Below are positions 21,655 to 33,467 of a DNA stretch of 64,000 bases, piece after piece. Under the pieces are notes generated by a model. The model saw only the letters and a list, made by a program, of their open reading frames with translations. It had not been told where the DNA came from and did no database searches. Positions within the stretch are counted from its first letter, which is position 1; every line of letters begins with the position of its first letter. The translations under genes were made by a program, and so were the position numbers. The stretch comes from Oopsacas minuta (lineage: Eukaryota > Porifera > Hexactinellida > Lyssacinosida > Leucopsacidae): positions 801,029-865,028 of the forward strand of contig JAKMXF010000088.1 in the NCBI GenBank assembly GCA_024704765.1, read 5' to 3'.

Positions 21655-24600
21655 ATGCAGCTGTTTGGAATAGAAATACTGTTGTTGTTAACATTGGCTG
21701 TGACGTCATCTTCACAACAATGTAACACTCCTATCCTAAGAGATATTATAGACGGGGGTTCTGGAGAAGGAGACTTCATCAACAGTCTAGGATCCAATAG
21801 AGTGGTACCAGTTCTCAACCAATCAGAAGCTTTGGAGATAAGAGTCAATGGGTTTAATTTTCCAATATTCAGACTAAACACAAACTATGACATTAATGCT
21901 ATAGATATACAGTTTGGAAGTGAAGGAACATCGTGTAGTGACAATGGTATAGCTATAGAAATGGAGACAATTACGATAGGGAATAGTGATCCTGTTGATT
22001 CTCCGGGTACAGCAGTACAAATAGGCTATGATGATAATGATATAATGAACTTAATAGAGTTAGGAGATCCTAATGAAGGAAGAATAATAAGATTAAGATT
22101 TAATGCAGCTAGAGGGAGGTATATCAAATATGGAGTAAGTTGATTAAATAGCTATGACGTAGTATTGCATTCTAATAAACAATTTATAGATAACAACAAC
22201 AAATCCGCCAGGTAATGATAGCAATGTAGTTGAACTCTGTCTACGTACAGAATTCTACGGCTGTACAAGCGGAGGAATAACAGGATTAACATTCCTACAA
22301 TACAACCTGATAGAACCTACAGTATATACAGACTCTATATACACAGGAATAACCTCTAAGGGATATATGTCAGGAGGAGAGGGACTACTGAATGATGGAT
22401 CTATAGGTCAGTAACACATACAGATTATATAACTGTATTAACTATTATGTTACAGGTACAAGCCCTATAGCAGACAATACTCAATGGATAGGATGGGATA
22501 ATCCTGATATGGAAAATCCTGAAGTTCTGTTTCTGTTCAGTAGAGATGTGAATATTCGTAACATAAGTATATTCTACTGGGGAGAGACTAGTAGTGATAT
22601 TACAGTACAGATTAGCAGTGTTAGAGGGATAGAGACTGTGGTAGATGAGATTACACAAAATGAAGGATCTGTATACAGGAGGATATATGTATTTGATGGA
22701 ATTACTACTGGATTGATAAAACTAAACTTTATAGGAATAAGCACAGTGCTGCTGACTGAAATAGAGATTATAGAACCTTTGGAGGGAATGAATCTATTGG
22801 GACCTACTCTAGATACCAGTAGGTTCATTGATACTACTACAGCAGCAACAGGTTAGTTGTATATAATAATTTAGAGAGAAGTTATGTATTCATGGTATGT
22901 ATACAGCAGGAATAACGACACCACAACCACCAACACCAACAACACCAACAACACTAACAACAGGAATAATATCAACATCAAGTATAGCAACAACAAAATC
23001 AAATTCTAACAACCAGACTATCTCTCAACCAGTAACAACAATTCCAACAATAACAACAACAACAATGCCTCCAGGATCTAGCTCTATAATAATAGGAGTA
23101 GTGATAGCATTAGTACTAATCGTATTTCTGATACTACTACTGGTAGTATTAATAGTAGTGTTTCTACTAGTCAGGAGGAGAAGGAATAACAGAGAGAAGG
23201 AGGGATATGTACCCACTAAGAAGAACTCTGGGTCAGCTGTCCGGCAGAACAGTAAGAGCAATGAGATGGGATTATATGAACCTATAGCTAAAGAGAATAT
23301 CAGTGAGCCTTACTATGAAGATCCTGATAAAGTAGTGAAGACTAGAGAAGAGAAAGGTTACTCTAACCTTATAGAGGAGGATATCAACACCTCTACATCT
23401 AAGAATAACGGAGCTGTTAGTACGGCTAATCAGTGGTACGAGGGAGGTGATAATTATGATATATACGCTAAACCCGAGGTAAGCATTATCGGATATAAGC
23501 ACCATCCTCTATACACACGATTCTCATGTATTCCTGTATATAGGATGTGGCAATCTACGCAAAAATAGACAAGCAGAAGTCCGTTAAGAAGCATCCGGAT
23601 AAGATATACGAAGAGCCTCAATATGATTTATCTATTGTACAGGATATAGATCCTGTTCCTTATAGAGATTCATTTGATTCCATCAGCAGCTTCCTGCCCC
23701 CCTCTAGCATATACGAGGCTCCTGCTCAGCTGTTAGAGGAAGAGGGACCCAGACACTTCTCAGCTGGTGACGTCAGAGAGGAGAGCTTCCTTGGCAACGG
23801 ACAGTTCGGTGAAGTTATGCTAGCTACTCTCCTTACAGTATCACCTCGGGAAATGGGGTTAGGACCCTCTGATAAGAAGGGAGTGAAAGTAGCGATCAAG
23901 AAATTAATGTCAGATCCATCTCCTCAGACGAAACAGGATTTCGGTAAGGAAATAAAGTTCATGGCTCGACTGAATCATCCTAATGTAGTCCGACTGCTGG
24001 GGGTTAGTCTGGAAACTCCTAGCCAATCATTCCTAGTAATGGAATACGTAGAGAACACAGATATGGCAAAGTTTCTGAAGGAATGTATATACGTGGATAC
24101 TAAGGGTAGTAACCTTAGAGGCAGACAGGTATGTGTACAATAATTATCTAGAGAGTTATGTGTAGTGACGTCATTATACTGTAGGTTAACCAGGACTGTA
24201 TGGTATACATGGGTCAGCAGATAGCCTCAGGAATGGAGTATCTATCTAATAGGAATTACATACACAGAGATCTGTCAGCTAGGAATTGTCTGGTGGGAAG
24301 TAACTATACTGTTAAGGTGTCAGACTTTGGAATGAGTCAGAATTTGTATTCTAGCGAATACTTCAAGATTACTGGTAAAGCTACACTACCCATAAGGTAA
24401 GTGGATCAGCTGATTATTCCTACTGTAGATAATACATGTGCTGTTAGATGGATGGCTAATGAGACGTTCTACGGACGATTCACTGTAAAATCTGATGTCT
24501 ATGCATTCGGAGTAACTCTATGGGAAATAATGGGTAAGGGAGAGACAAGGCCTTATGACGAGATGACTGACCAGGAGTTGATACGTGACGTAATCGGTAA

Positions 24601-24769
24601 CAAGACAAATAGAGTAAAGCTACAGAGACCTACTTTCGCTAGCCACAGCATATGGACAATAATATCTGCTTGTCTGGTGGTGGAGCCTTCCTTCAGGCCA
24701 AGTTTTATTGATCTGACTCAGCAACTGAGAAGAGAGACTAATTTCTCTATCGAGGAGGTTGCAATCTGA
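21655..24769 (+). CDS. DDR-like receptor tyrosine kinase (copy 2)
   Basis: Seven exons: 21655-22134, 22190-22406, 22456-22851, about 22907-23478, 23544-24128, 24185-24396 and 24448-24769. Signal peptide, discoidin and DS-like domains, Thr-rich stalk, membrane helix ([19 protein letters not shown]) and a long juxtamembrane region follow in order. The juxtamembrane region has many tyrosines ([25 protein letters not shown]) but no YxxM. The kinase has the P-loop [14 protein letters not shown] lysine, [15 protein letters not shown], catalytic loop [22 protein letters not shown] and LPIRWM. The DFGMS-NLY and LPIRWM blocks are characteristic of the DDR branch. All catalytic residues look intact. 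The ectodomain is nearly identical to copy 1, while kinase exon 24185-24396 is nearly identical to that of copy 4. Confidence 0.9.
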
Positions 24770-24960
24770 TAGAGGATGTATCTGTTTGTGTGAACTTTTT
24801 AACTTTAAAGTTTTGAGTTGTTTATTAGTGTAATTGTTTGTATATTAAATTGTGTAAATAGCATTATTAATATTACCATAATGCAAACAAAAATGTAAAT
24901 AACAACAACAAATAAAATAAGATACAGAAAAGCAAATAAAATATAACTAAGGATAAATAT

Positions 24961-26893
24961 ATGAAAGCATTCTTATTGTCTATAATGGTTGCTATGTGTA
25001 TAGCAGAGGAGTGCACTACTCCTCTATTTCGTGACGTAATATCACCGGATGCATCAAAGACTCGCTTTACACTAGATAACATTGGAGATATAGGATTTGT
25101 AACAGGACTACCTGTGATTAACAGTACTCACCCGTTAGTTATACGTATACGAGAGTTTACTACAGCTATATTGCTGCTTGCTGGGAGAGATAACTACTCT
25201 CCTCATTACTGGATAACAGCTGTAGATCTACAGCAGGGAGCTGCTGGGGTTAACTGTGATAGTAGTGGAGTAATAGAGGAAATGAGTTTAGAGTTTAAAG
25301 AGGCTTATGGGTACACAGCTCTGGACACACCCTTTAGAGAGGGGATAGACGCTACGAACAGTAATCCTACTCTTAACCTCAAGAAGATAGGGGGTTACTC
25401 AGGGGGGAGAGTAGTTAGACTCAGATTCCAACCCGTGGGAATAGACGGAATACGAATTAAGGTAACTTATAACTTATCCATGGTTCTAATAATATAATAA
25501 TATGTCTGCAGGTTCTGAGTATCGACCCACTGACTAGCAGTATAACTACAGAAGTATGTCTGAGAATAGAGGTGTACGGATGTGAGAAGACTAGTAACAG
25601 TCCTCCTGCAATATACAGCAGTCCCTTGTACCAATATAACTTGATAGAACCATCAGCTAACTCATATACAGATCCAACTTATACAGGAATAAGGTCAGGA
25701 GGATATCTGTCAGGGGGAGAGGGGATATTAACTGATGACGTAATAGGTATGCTGTATTAAATACCTGTGTGTATATATGGTTACTATGGTGTGTTAGGTA
25801 GGAATGCAGAGGATTATCCAAGGGAATGGCTGGGGTGGCAGAGAGAATATAGCAGTGAGATAGACGTGTTGTTTCTGTTTAGGAAAACACAACAAATAAA
25901 CAGAATTAATATATACTATTGGGAAGATAGCACAGCTGATATAGGAACAGCTGAGTACAGAGATCAAGACAATAATATTATTAATTTCGATAACACAAAC
26001 AAGTCAACAATAACAAATCATATAAGACTACTGAGTTGTTACAGAGATACGGAAACGTTAGTTAGTTATGTAAAACTGATGATATCCTATGCTACGGACA
26101 AGAATACAGTGATAATCACAGAAGTACAAATTGTGCGAGAGAGAGATGGATACTCTAGCAACGTAATTACAGGAAGGAATGTGATAGAGCTGAATTACAC
26201 ACAAACAACCGTATCCAATTATAACACAACAAAATCACCAAATAGGACAACAGAGATTGCAACAATACCAAAGAATACTACCATATTTATGTCAACAAAT
26301 AGAACAACAAATAGAACAACAAATAGGACAACAAATACAACAACAAATAGGACAACAAATACAACAACAAATAGGACAACAAATACAACAAGTAAGACAA
26401 CAACAACAATATTTAACACTTCATATTCTACTGATATAACCACCTCCATTACGTCATCACATACTACAGCTAGTCCATCTCCTACACAACTCAGTAATCT
26501 TATATTAGTTACAGCTATATCCAGCTGTTTGGTACTCTCTGTATGTACTAATGGTATTTTACTGGTACTGCTAGGGGTATGTTGCTGGAGGTATTTGAGT
26601 AGGAGAGGGTCCCTGATCGTACAGGGGAGAGAGTACATACCTGAGGACGAGGGTACCTACCTACCTATGAGCTCATTGGAGCTACCCAGCTATCTTAATA
26701 TACTAGACACAGATAAACAACAACAAACACCTGACACACCGGATAACCACTACTACTCAAGGCTAGATGTAAGTTCTGTACATTCCTTATACAGTATGTG
26801 GTTGCTAGGGATATTATCTATTTATTCATGTAGGCTTTCAAGGAGAAAGATAGTCCTGGAGATTTCAGGAAATATTACCAATTCAGGAGCTAG
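24961..26893 (+). CDS. DDR-like receptor without kinase domain (copy 3)
   Basis: Exons are 24961-25461, 25512-25746, 25798-26768 and 26834-26893. A signal peptide (MKAFLLSIMVAMCIAEEC) precedes a discoidin domain ([27 protein letters not shown]) and a DS-like domain ([23 protein letters not shown]). The stalk is built from repeated NRTT and NTTT units, many of them N-glycosylation sequons. A membrane helix follows near 26520-26590. The short tail carries EYIPEDEGTYLPMSS, SYLNI and HYYSRLD and ends KYYQFRS. YLPM is a YxxM motif. No kinase follows. The intron that separates the stalk exon in copies 1 and 2 is absent here. Exon 2 is about 95% identical in DNA to exon 2 of copy 4, though the flanking exons differ strongly. 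Confidence 0.82.
26280..26395. repeat. In-frame 12-bp coding repeat (receptor stalk)
   Basis: Tandem 12-nt units of the type ACAAATAGAACA encode NRTT/NTTT repeats in the stalk of receptor copy 3. Each unit adds an N-x-T sequon or threonines. Confidence 0.85.
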
Positions 26894-27244
26894 TCAGCTG
26901 ATTGTATTTTACGTTAATTATGCAATAACCATAATATTATGTGCTATAAAGGCTCTACAAATACCTGAAGCTTTATGTAATCAATATTGCGAAATAATCA
27001 ATAAATATACAATAAATATTAAGTAATATTATAGCAATCAGCAATTATAAATATCAAAATAATAATTATGGAGAATAATTATGGAGAATAATCCCAGAGA
27101 CCAGTAGCTCCACCTATGGGGTGGCATATGTAGACCTGGCTCGTGTATCTCTCTGTGTATATATAAGAGTATTCATGATATACATACGTAGTATAGAGTT
27201 AATTTATGCATCATAACTAATAAGTAAATTTGCATTAATTAGAT
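26894..27244. promoter_or_regulatory. Spacer and probable promoter of receptor copy 4
   Basis: About 350 bp. A direct repeat AATAATTATGGAG occurs twice near 27060-27090. A TATATATAAGAG box lies about 75-85 bp upstream of the ATG at 27245. The promoter role is inference. Confidence 0.4.
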
Positions 27245-28711
27245 ATGAAAATGAACATTATATGCGTGTTGATATTCTTGGTGATGAGCATAGCAACCAG
27301 CAGAGCTCAGGAATGCAACACTCCGCTATTAAGAAACGAGGTGAGTGCAGACAGCGGTAGGACGAATACCTTGTTGAGTGGCCTAGGAGACAGCAGCGGT
27401 TTTGTAACAGGATTACCCCTGTTGGACAGCGTGGACCCTTTGACAATCAGGACAACTGGTGATATATTCACAGCCCCGCATTTTATAATAATTCCTAAAG
27501 ACAATTTCTCTCCTCACTACTGGATTACTGCAGTAGAGATACAGCAAGGACCTGCAGGAGTATACTGCACTAGTTCAGCTGTTATAACGGATATTGTGTT
27601 TGAAGTTAAGGAAGCTACTGGCTACACAGCTGTAAGTACTTCCTTTAATGCAGGGATACAAGCAAGGAATAGCGCACCGTATTATAACTGGCAGAGGTTT
27701 GGAGCAAATAACGGGGATGGACAGACCCTGAGATTCAACTTTAATCCAATCGGAGGAGACGGATTGAGATTTGAAGTGAGTTATTTATAATACATATGTG
27801 ACATTCCATATTAATTAACCTGTTGTTAGGTTCTGAGTATCGACCCACTGACTAGCAGTATAACTACGGAAGTATGTCTGAGAATAGAGGTGTACGGATG
27901 TGAGAAGACTAGTAACAGTCCTCCTGCAATATATAGCAGTCCCTTGTACCAATATAACCTGATAGAACCATCAGCTGACTCACATACAGATCCTACTTAC
28001 ACAGGAATAAGGTCAGGAGGATATCTGTCAGGGGGAGAGGGGATATTAACTGATGGGACTGTTGGTAAGTAATTGTAATCATGAGTTGTATAACTATTCT
28101 ATTAACTATCCTATCTACAGGAGGAGATACAGGTAATGCACCGACAGAATGGGTAGGTTGGAATAAATCGAGTACTCCTCAGATAGAAGTATTAATGCTG
28201 CTAATTAATCCGCATCAATACAAGCGTATAAACGTGTTATACTGGCTAGACAGTGCTAACGGTATAGGAGCACCTGCTGACATAGTGTTACTGGATCATA
28301 AAGACATTACACTAGACTTTACACCGGAAGACATCAGTATTAGCGCTAATGTAAAATCCAAAAGCTTTATCCGAACAAACACAGTGCTCACTAGCTATGT
28401 GAAGATACTACTAGAGTATGAAACTGGTGTAAATACTATCTTATTGACTGAGATAGAGATTGTAACAGAGGAGGGGGTTAACGTGCTTACAGGTCTTAAT
28501 GCTAGTATTATTACTTCACCTACTCGACCTCCTACTACGACAACACCTATACTGACAACAACAACAACAAATACTCCTACAACACCTGTAACCTCAACCA
28601 CTACACAAACAACAACAACAGTATCGCCAACTACAACTTCAAGCTCTACTAACACGCCTGCTGTAACAACACCAACACCATCAACATCAACATCAACATC
28701 AACATCAACAT

Positions 28712-28755
<44 letters not shown>

Positions 28756-30823
28756 CCTACAATCGCTACTACAATGACAGATACAACCATATTTAGCCAA
28801 ACTACTAATGAATCAATAGCTAGTACATTTACTAGTGACGTCACAGGATCAGCACCATCCGATGGAGGAATAAAACAAGAGTTAATAATAGGACTAATAT
28901 TCGTGATAATAATAATAATAATAATCGTCATAATAGTTATCATACTGGTGTCAGTATTTTACTACATGAAGAGCAAGAGCAAGGGACTAGGAGATCTCAA
29001 TTGTACCAGCACAGGAGGATTGTTTAAGAAGGATGTAGAGAGAGGTAGTGGAGGAATAAAGAGTAAATTCCAGAAATATAACTTTATAAAAGCACGGAGG
29101 ACAGAGTACGAGCCTGTTCCTGAAAAGTTAGACATATCACCACCATTCCATAAGTTCGAACTTACAGAAGAGATGTCCTCTGCTGATAAAGATAGCTTCA
29201 CTGACGCTAATGAAGATCTCAACATATACGCACCTGTATCCGTTAGTTAATTAATTACTTATCATAGCAGATAATATTTTCGTTATTTCTATAGGAAATA
29301 AGTGGCATATATGCTACTGTGAATAAAGGGAAGAAGGATAAGATATACGAAGAACCTCTATTCGACCTCTCCCTCCCCTCAACCCCCCTGGACGGCGACC
29401 AGTCAGAGGGACATGGGCTACAACCCCTGAGTAGCATTTACGAGGTGCCGGATCTCCTGTCTAAGGAGGAGGGACCTATCACTCTCACATGGAAGGACAT
29501 AGAAGAGGTAATATTAACGCGAGTGATTATTAATTATAAAGTAATTTGATAGATTAAAAGTCCAAGTAATCTTACAATAAGTATTAGGCGGGCATACGCA
29601 TGCACGAGACAATTACAGAGTTCATTAAAGGCAGACTTAAGTAATTTGAGAGTATCTTTAAAGTTATGCACCTGGTGTTATATTAAATTTTAATAGCCTA
29701 ATTAGGAATATGTAATTATTCAGTTTCAATAATAGATAATAACTTGTGACAAATATATTGCTTGTATACACAAATAATAATTAATAATAAGAATAACCTT
29801 AGTAGAATTTGATACATGTGGGGTGTACTCTTGTAGAGAGATAAACTTGGCAACGGACAGTTCGGAGAGGTATGTCTGGCATCACTCATCAATTACTCAG
29901 CCAAAGAGCTAGGGTTAGGAGCATCGGAGAAGAAAGGAGTAGAGATAGCGGTCAAGAAACTGCCCGCTAATTCTACCCAGCAAAGCAAGGACAACTTCAG
30001 TAACGAGATAAAATTCATGGCTCGATTGAACCATCCTAACGTTATAAAGCTGATAGGTGTGTGTCTTAATGATTTAGCACTAGGAAGGTGTATAGCTATG
30101 GAGTACATGATTAACGGAGACCTGGCTCAGTTCCTGAAAGAATCTGACTATGTAGACAGCATAGGAGCTAATCTAAGAATACAAGAGGTATGCTACTCTA
30201 TTTGTTGTATAGTGTAGTGACATCATTATACTGTAGGTTAACCAAGACTGTATGGTATACATGGGTCAGCAGATAGCCTCAGGAATGGAGTATCTATCTA
30301 ATAGGAATTACATACACAGAGATCTGTCAGCTAGGAATTGTCTGGTGGGAAGTAACTATACTGTTAAGGTAGCAGACTTTGGAATGAGTCAGAATTTGTA
30401 TTCTGGCGAATACTTTAAGATTACTGGCAGAGCTACACTACCCATAAGGTAACTATACCATCGTGTTAATGGCATGTGATAATTATCATTGTATTGTATA
30501 GGTGGATGTCTAATGAAAGTTTCTACGGTAAGTTCACTATAAAGACAGATGTGTGGGCGTTTGGAGTTACACTTTGGGAAATATTCACTAAGTGCGAGAA
30601 GAAGCCTTATGAAGGTATGTCCGACCACGAGCTGATTCAAGACGTACTAGCTAATAAGCTGAATAGGATCAAATTAGATAGGCCTGACTATGCGTCGGAG
30701 GAGGGATGGGAACTAATCACCCGCTGTACTCAGATGGACCCAGACAACAGACCAACATTTGATGTTATTAGAAGGGAGTTGGAGGATATGTGCAAGTTCC
30801 AGATCGAAGAGATCAAAATTTGA
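27245..30823 (+). CDS. DDR-like receptor tyrosine kinase (copy 4)
   Basis: Exons are 27245-27775, 27830-28064, 28121-29241, 29295-29507, 29837-30187, 30237-30448 and 30502-30823. The signal peptide is [19 protein letters not shown]. Discoidin domain ([27 protein letters not shown]), DS-like domain (EWVGWN) and a long Thr/Ser stalk follow. The membrane helix is an Ile-rich run. The juxtamembrane part has YEPVPEK, IYAPVS, IYATVNK and KIYEEP, without a YxxM. The kinase is complete: [59 protein letters not shown] 329-nt intron (29508-29836) sits just before the P-loop; copy 2 has no intron there. Expected role: a collagen- or matrix-sensing receptor kinase at the plasma membrane. Confidence 0.9.
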
Positions 30824-31206
30824 ATTCTATTTTAATCTTACAATGTAAATATATGTAGTATAGTGTATATCTTGTAAATCATACTATTCCCTACATGATA
30901 TGATATACAGAAGGTTATAGAAATGAAAGTATAATATTAATTATAAAACTACTGACAAAACAGTCGCATGTAATTCATGGAAACAGGATTTGCCATGAAG
31001 GAGAGAATTTAATATTATCATATTGGAAGGATAGCTATAATAAAACGTGTAAGGAAGTTAGATTAAAAATAGCAACGTAAGAATATTCGTTATAAATTTA
31101 CCTGAATACTGAGAGGAGATTGTGTGTGTTGATTGAGATAACACTGGTATATGTTGGAGGCATAAGGATGAGGGTATAAATAGTCAAGTTTGTAAGTTAT
31201 GAGCAA
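30824..31206. promoter_or_regulatory. Spacer and TATA box of receptor copy 5
   Basis: AT-rich spacer. TATAAATAG lies at 31175-31183, about 24-32 bp before the ATGs at 31207/31210. Transcription would then start at or next to the start codon, implying a very short leader. The role is inferred from sequence and spacing. Confidence 0.45.
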
Positions 31207-33290
31207 ATGATGCGAATAATATGTTTATTACTGATCTCTGTTGTATCTGTGTACACACAGAACAACATCAGAATACTTAGAGACGTTATTGCTCCTGATG
31301 ACGTAAGGACTGCTAACCTTTTTAGTATGCTAGGCATTAACGCTAGTCAGTCAGAGCTAGAAGGTATACCTTATATTAACAGCGATATACAATGGTTGGT
31401 ACATCTTGAAGAAACTGGGATAGGTTTTAATCCTAGATTCGTGTTGGAACTGTTTAATACTGAAGAATCTCCACATTACCAAATAATAGCGATAGAAATT
31501 ATGAGTAGCATTTATGACGGTGCGTGCGGACTGGAGGAAGACGATCTAGCTATGATATCTAGGCTAGAAGTACAGATAGGATATGATGACGTATTCAGGT
31601 GAATAATATATAAACATAACATATTATGAATTGAGTAATTGAATTAGTTTATGTATTTTAGTGACGTCAATACTACGAGCTACCTAACAGAAGGATTCTT
31701 GGATATGGAGCTCCTGGGTCTGACTGATACAAACAATTATATAAGATTTAGGATACCACCGATGAATGGAGATGAAATCAGATTTGTAGTAAGCTTTCAT
31801 TAATATTTTGCATAACAATACTGTGTTATCGTTGCTATGTAGCTAGAGGATACTAATCCCAGTTTCCAGGCAGGCTCCACCAACCTCTGTTTGCAATTTG
31901 AATTTATAGGCCTAGATTTGAATGCCGGGACTGAGCTACCCCCGGGACCTCTCAGTCTCTTGCAATACAATATGCAGGAGCCTACGTTCTCATACACGAT
32001 GATAGATCCGTATGATGACGTCATGTATAACGGAGCTAGAGAGATGCTGTATACTGGAGCAAGAGGCAAACTGACTGACGGAATAATCGGTAAGTACACT
32101 GGAATATTTTTAGATAAGATAATTTAAATCTTGTACAATCAGGCACAGATCCAGATGTAGTGGAAGAATGGGTAGGATTTGATGATTTGGCTGGCCTGCA
32201 GTTATTCTTCGATGAGATTTATTCTGTGAAGGAAATCAGAGTATACTACTGGAGCGATGAAGTGAACGGAGCAGCAGAGCCCATGGGAGATGCTAGAAAC
32301 AGGGATGGAAATAGGATAATGAGGTTTCAATTCACTACGTATGTGTACGATGCTAGTGTACCACAATTAATGGTTTATGCTGGAGAAGCGGATAGCCCGG
32401 TAGATTTGGATTATGTTCTGCTGCGGTTACGAACACCTGAAGCTTCTGTGTTAATCTCAGAAGTATCAGTTCTACGGGAGGATGCTGCAGGTAGGCTAGT
32501 TGATGTTTCTACTGGATTTACACAGAGTCGAATCTCTTTTGTACCCGAAATATCAGCTGATTCGGCAACTACGATGACTAGTACTAACACAAGGTTACCC
32601 CCTAGTCCACAAGTTACTCTTATATCCTCTGCGGTAATATATGGAGCTATAGGGATTGTCAGCTGTTTGTTCTTAGTGATTGCATCAATGTGCATAATAT
32701 TCGTAATTATATTTTGTGTAATTAGAACACGCGTTAAGAAGGAAATTATCCGTATACAGGTACAGCACTCTCCGGTTAGAAGAAAATCCTCTAGCAGATA
32801 CGAAGGGTTGACACTGAATGGAGAGGGTAACTACGCTGAGGTTGAGAATGTGTACGCACAGGTAGACAGGACTCTACCCCTCCCTCCCATACCAGGAGAG
32901 GAGACCAAATCCAAACAACTGGTAAAGGATGACTCTTATATTGAGATGGAAAGATCGCCATCTTACAAAACTAATGCAAACGGACTGAAGATAGACACCC
33001 GTCAGACTAGCAAGCTAGTCACTATGAGAACTCTATCAGAGGACGATTACGCACCAGTAACACCCCCCTCTGCCTCTATCGATGCGAAAGGACCCCCTAA
33101 GAGAGTGCTCTCCGACCCATACGTAGTAGTTACCCCTCCTCCAGCTTCTAATGAATTCAAACTAACTGGAATAGAGGAGAACCAGGAACCTGTGGATGCT
33201 GACAGGCAGAATCCTTCCCTAGCGCATGGAATTCCATCAATATCGAATGAGTATACACCCATGGGAACTAAAGATTCTCCAGTTATGTAA
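31207..33290 (+). CDS. DDR-like receptor without kinase domain (copy 5)
   Basis: Exons are 31207-31598, 31662-31788, 31843-32089 and 32143-33290, all consistent in phase. Signal peptide MMRIICLLLISVVSVYTQ. The discoidin domain is more divergent and is cut by an extra intron. The YGC end is replaced by LCLQFEFIGLD, so a disulfide cysteine typical of the family appears lost. The DS-like domain (YNGAREMLYTGARGKLTDGIIG, EWVGFDD) is followed by a short stalk and a membrane helix (GAIGIVSCLFLVIASMCIIF). The tail is about 190 residues, with no kinase but many tyrosine motifs: YEGL, YAEV, VYAQVD, SYIEMERS, DYAPV, PYVVV and EYTPMGTK. YIEM and YTPM are YxxM sites. It also has proline-rich stretches (LPLPPIPG). 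The most diverged member, at the array's end. Confidence 0.8.
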
Positions 33291-33467
33291 ATACATGAAT
33301 TATAACATTAGTAAGAGAATGTATTAGAAACAAACATACACACAAAGTCAATAATAATAAAAGCTAACTGAATGAGAATATACAAAGAACAAAACTATAG
33401 ATATTTACTAGCTAAAACGCTAGTGAATAGCTCTACTATAGAGAAATATCCTTACAGACTAAATATG

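Noticed and set aside
26219-26638. Minus-strand Val/Phe-rich and plus-strand Gln-rich frames
   Set aside because: Other-frame readings of the 12-bp stalk repeat in receptor copy 3.
28395-28943. Long minus-strand open frame rich in Val
   Set aside because: It is the antisense shadow of the Thr-rich receptor stalk and has no family likeness.
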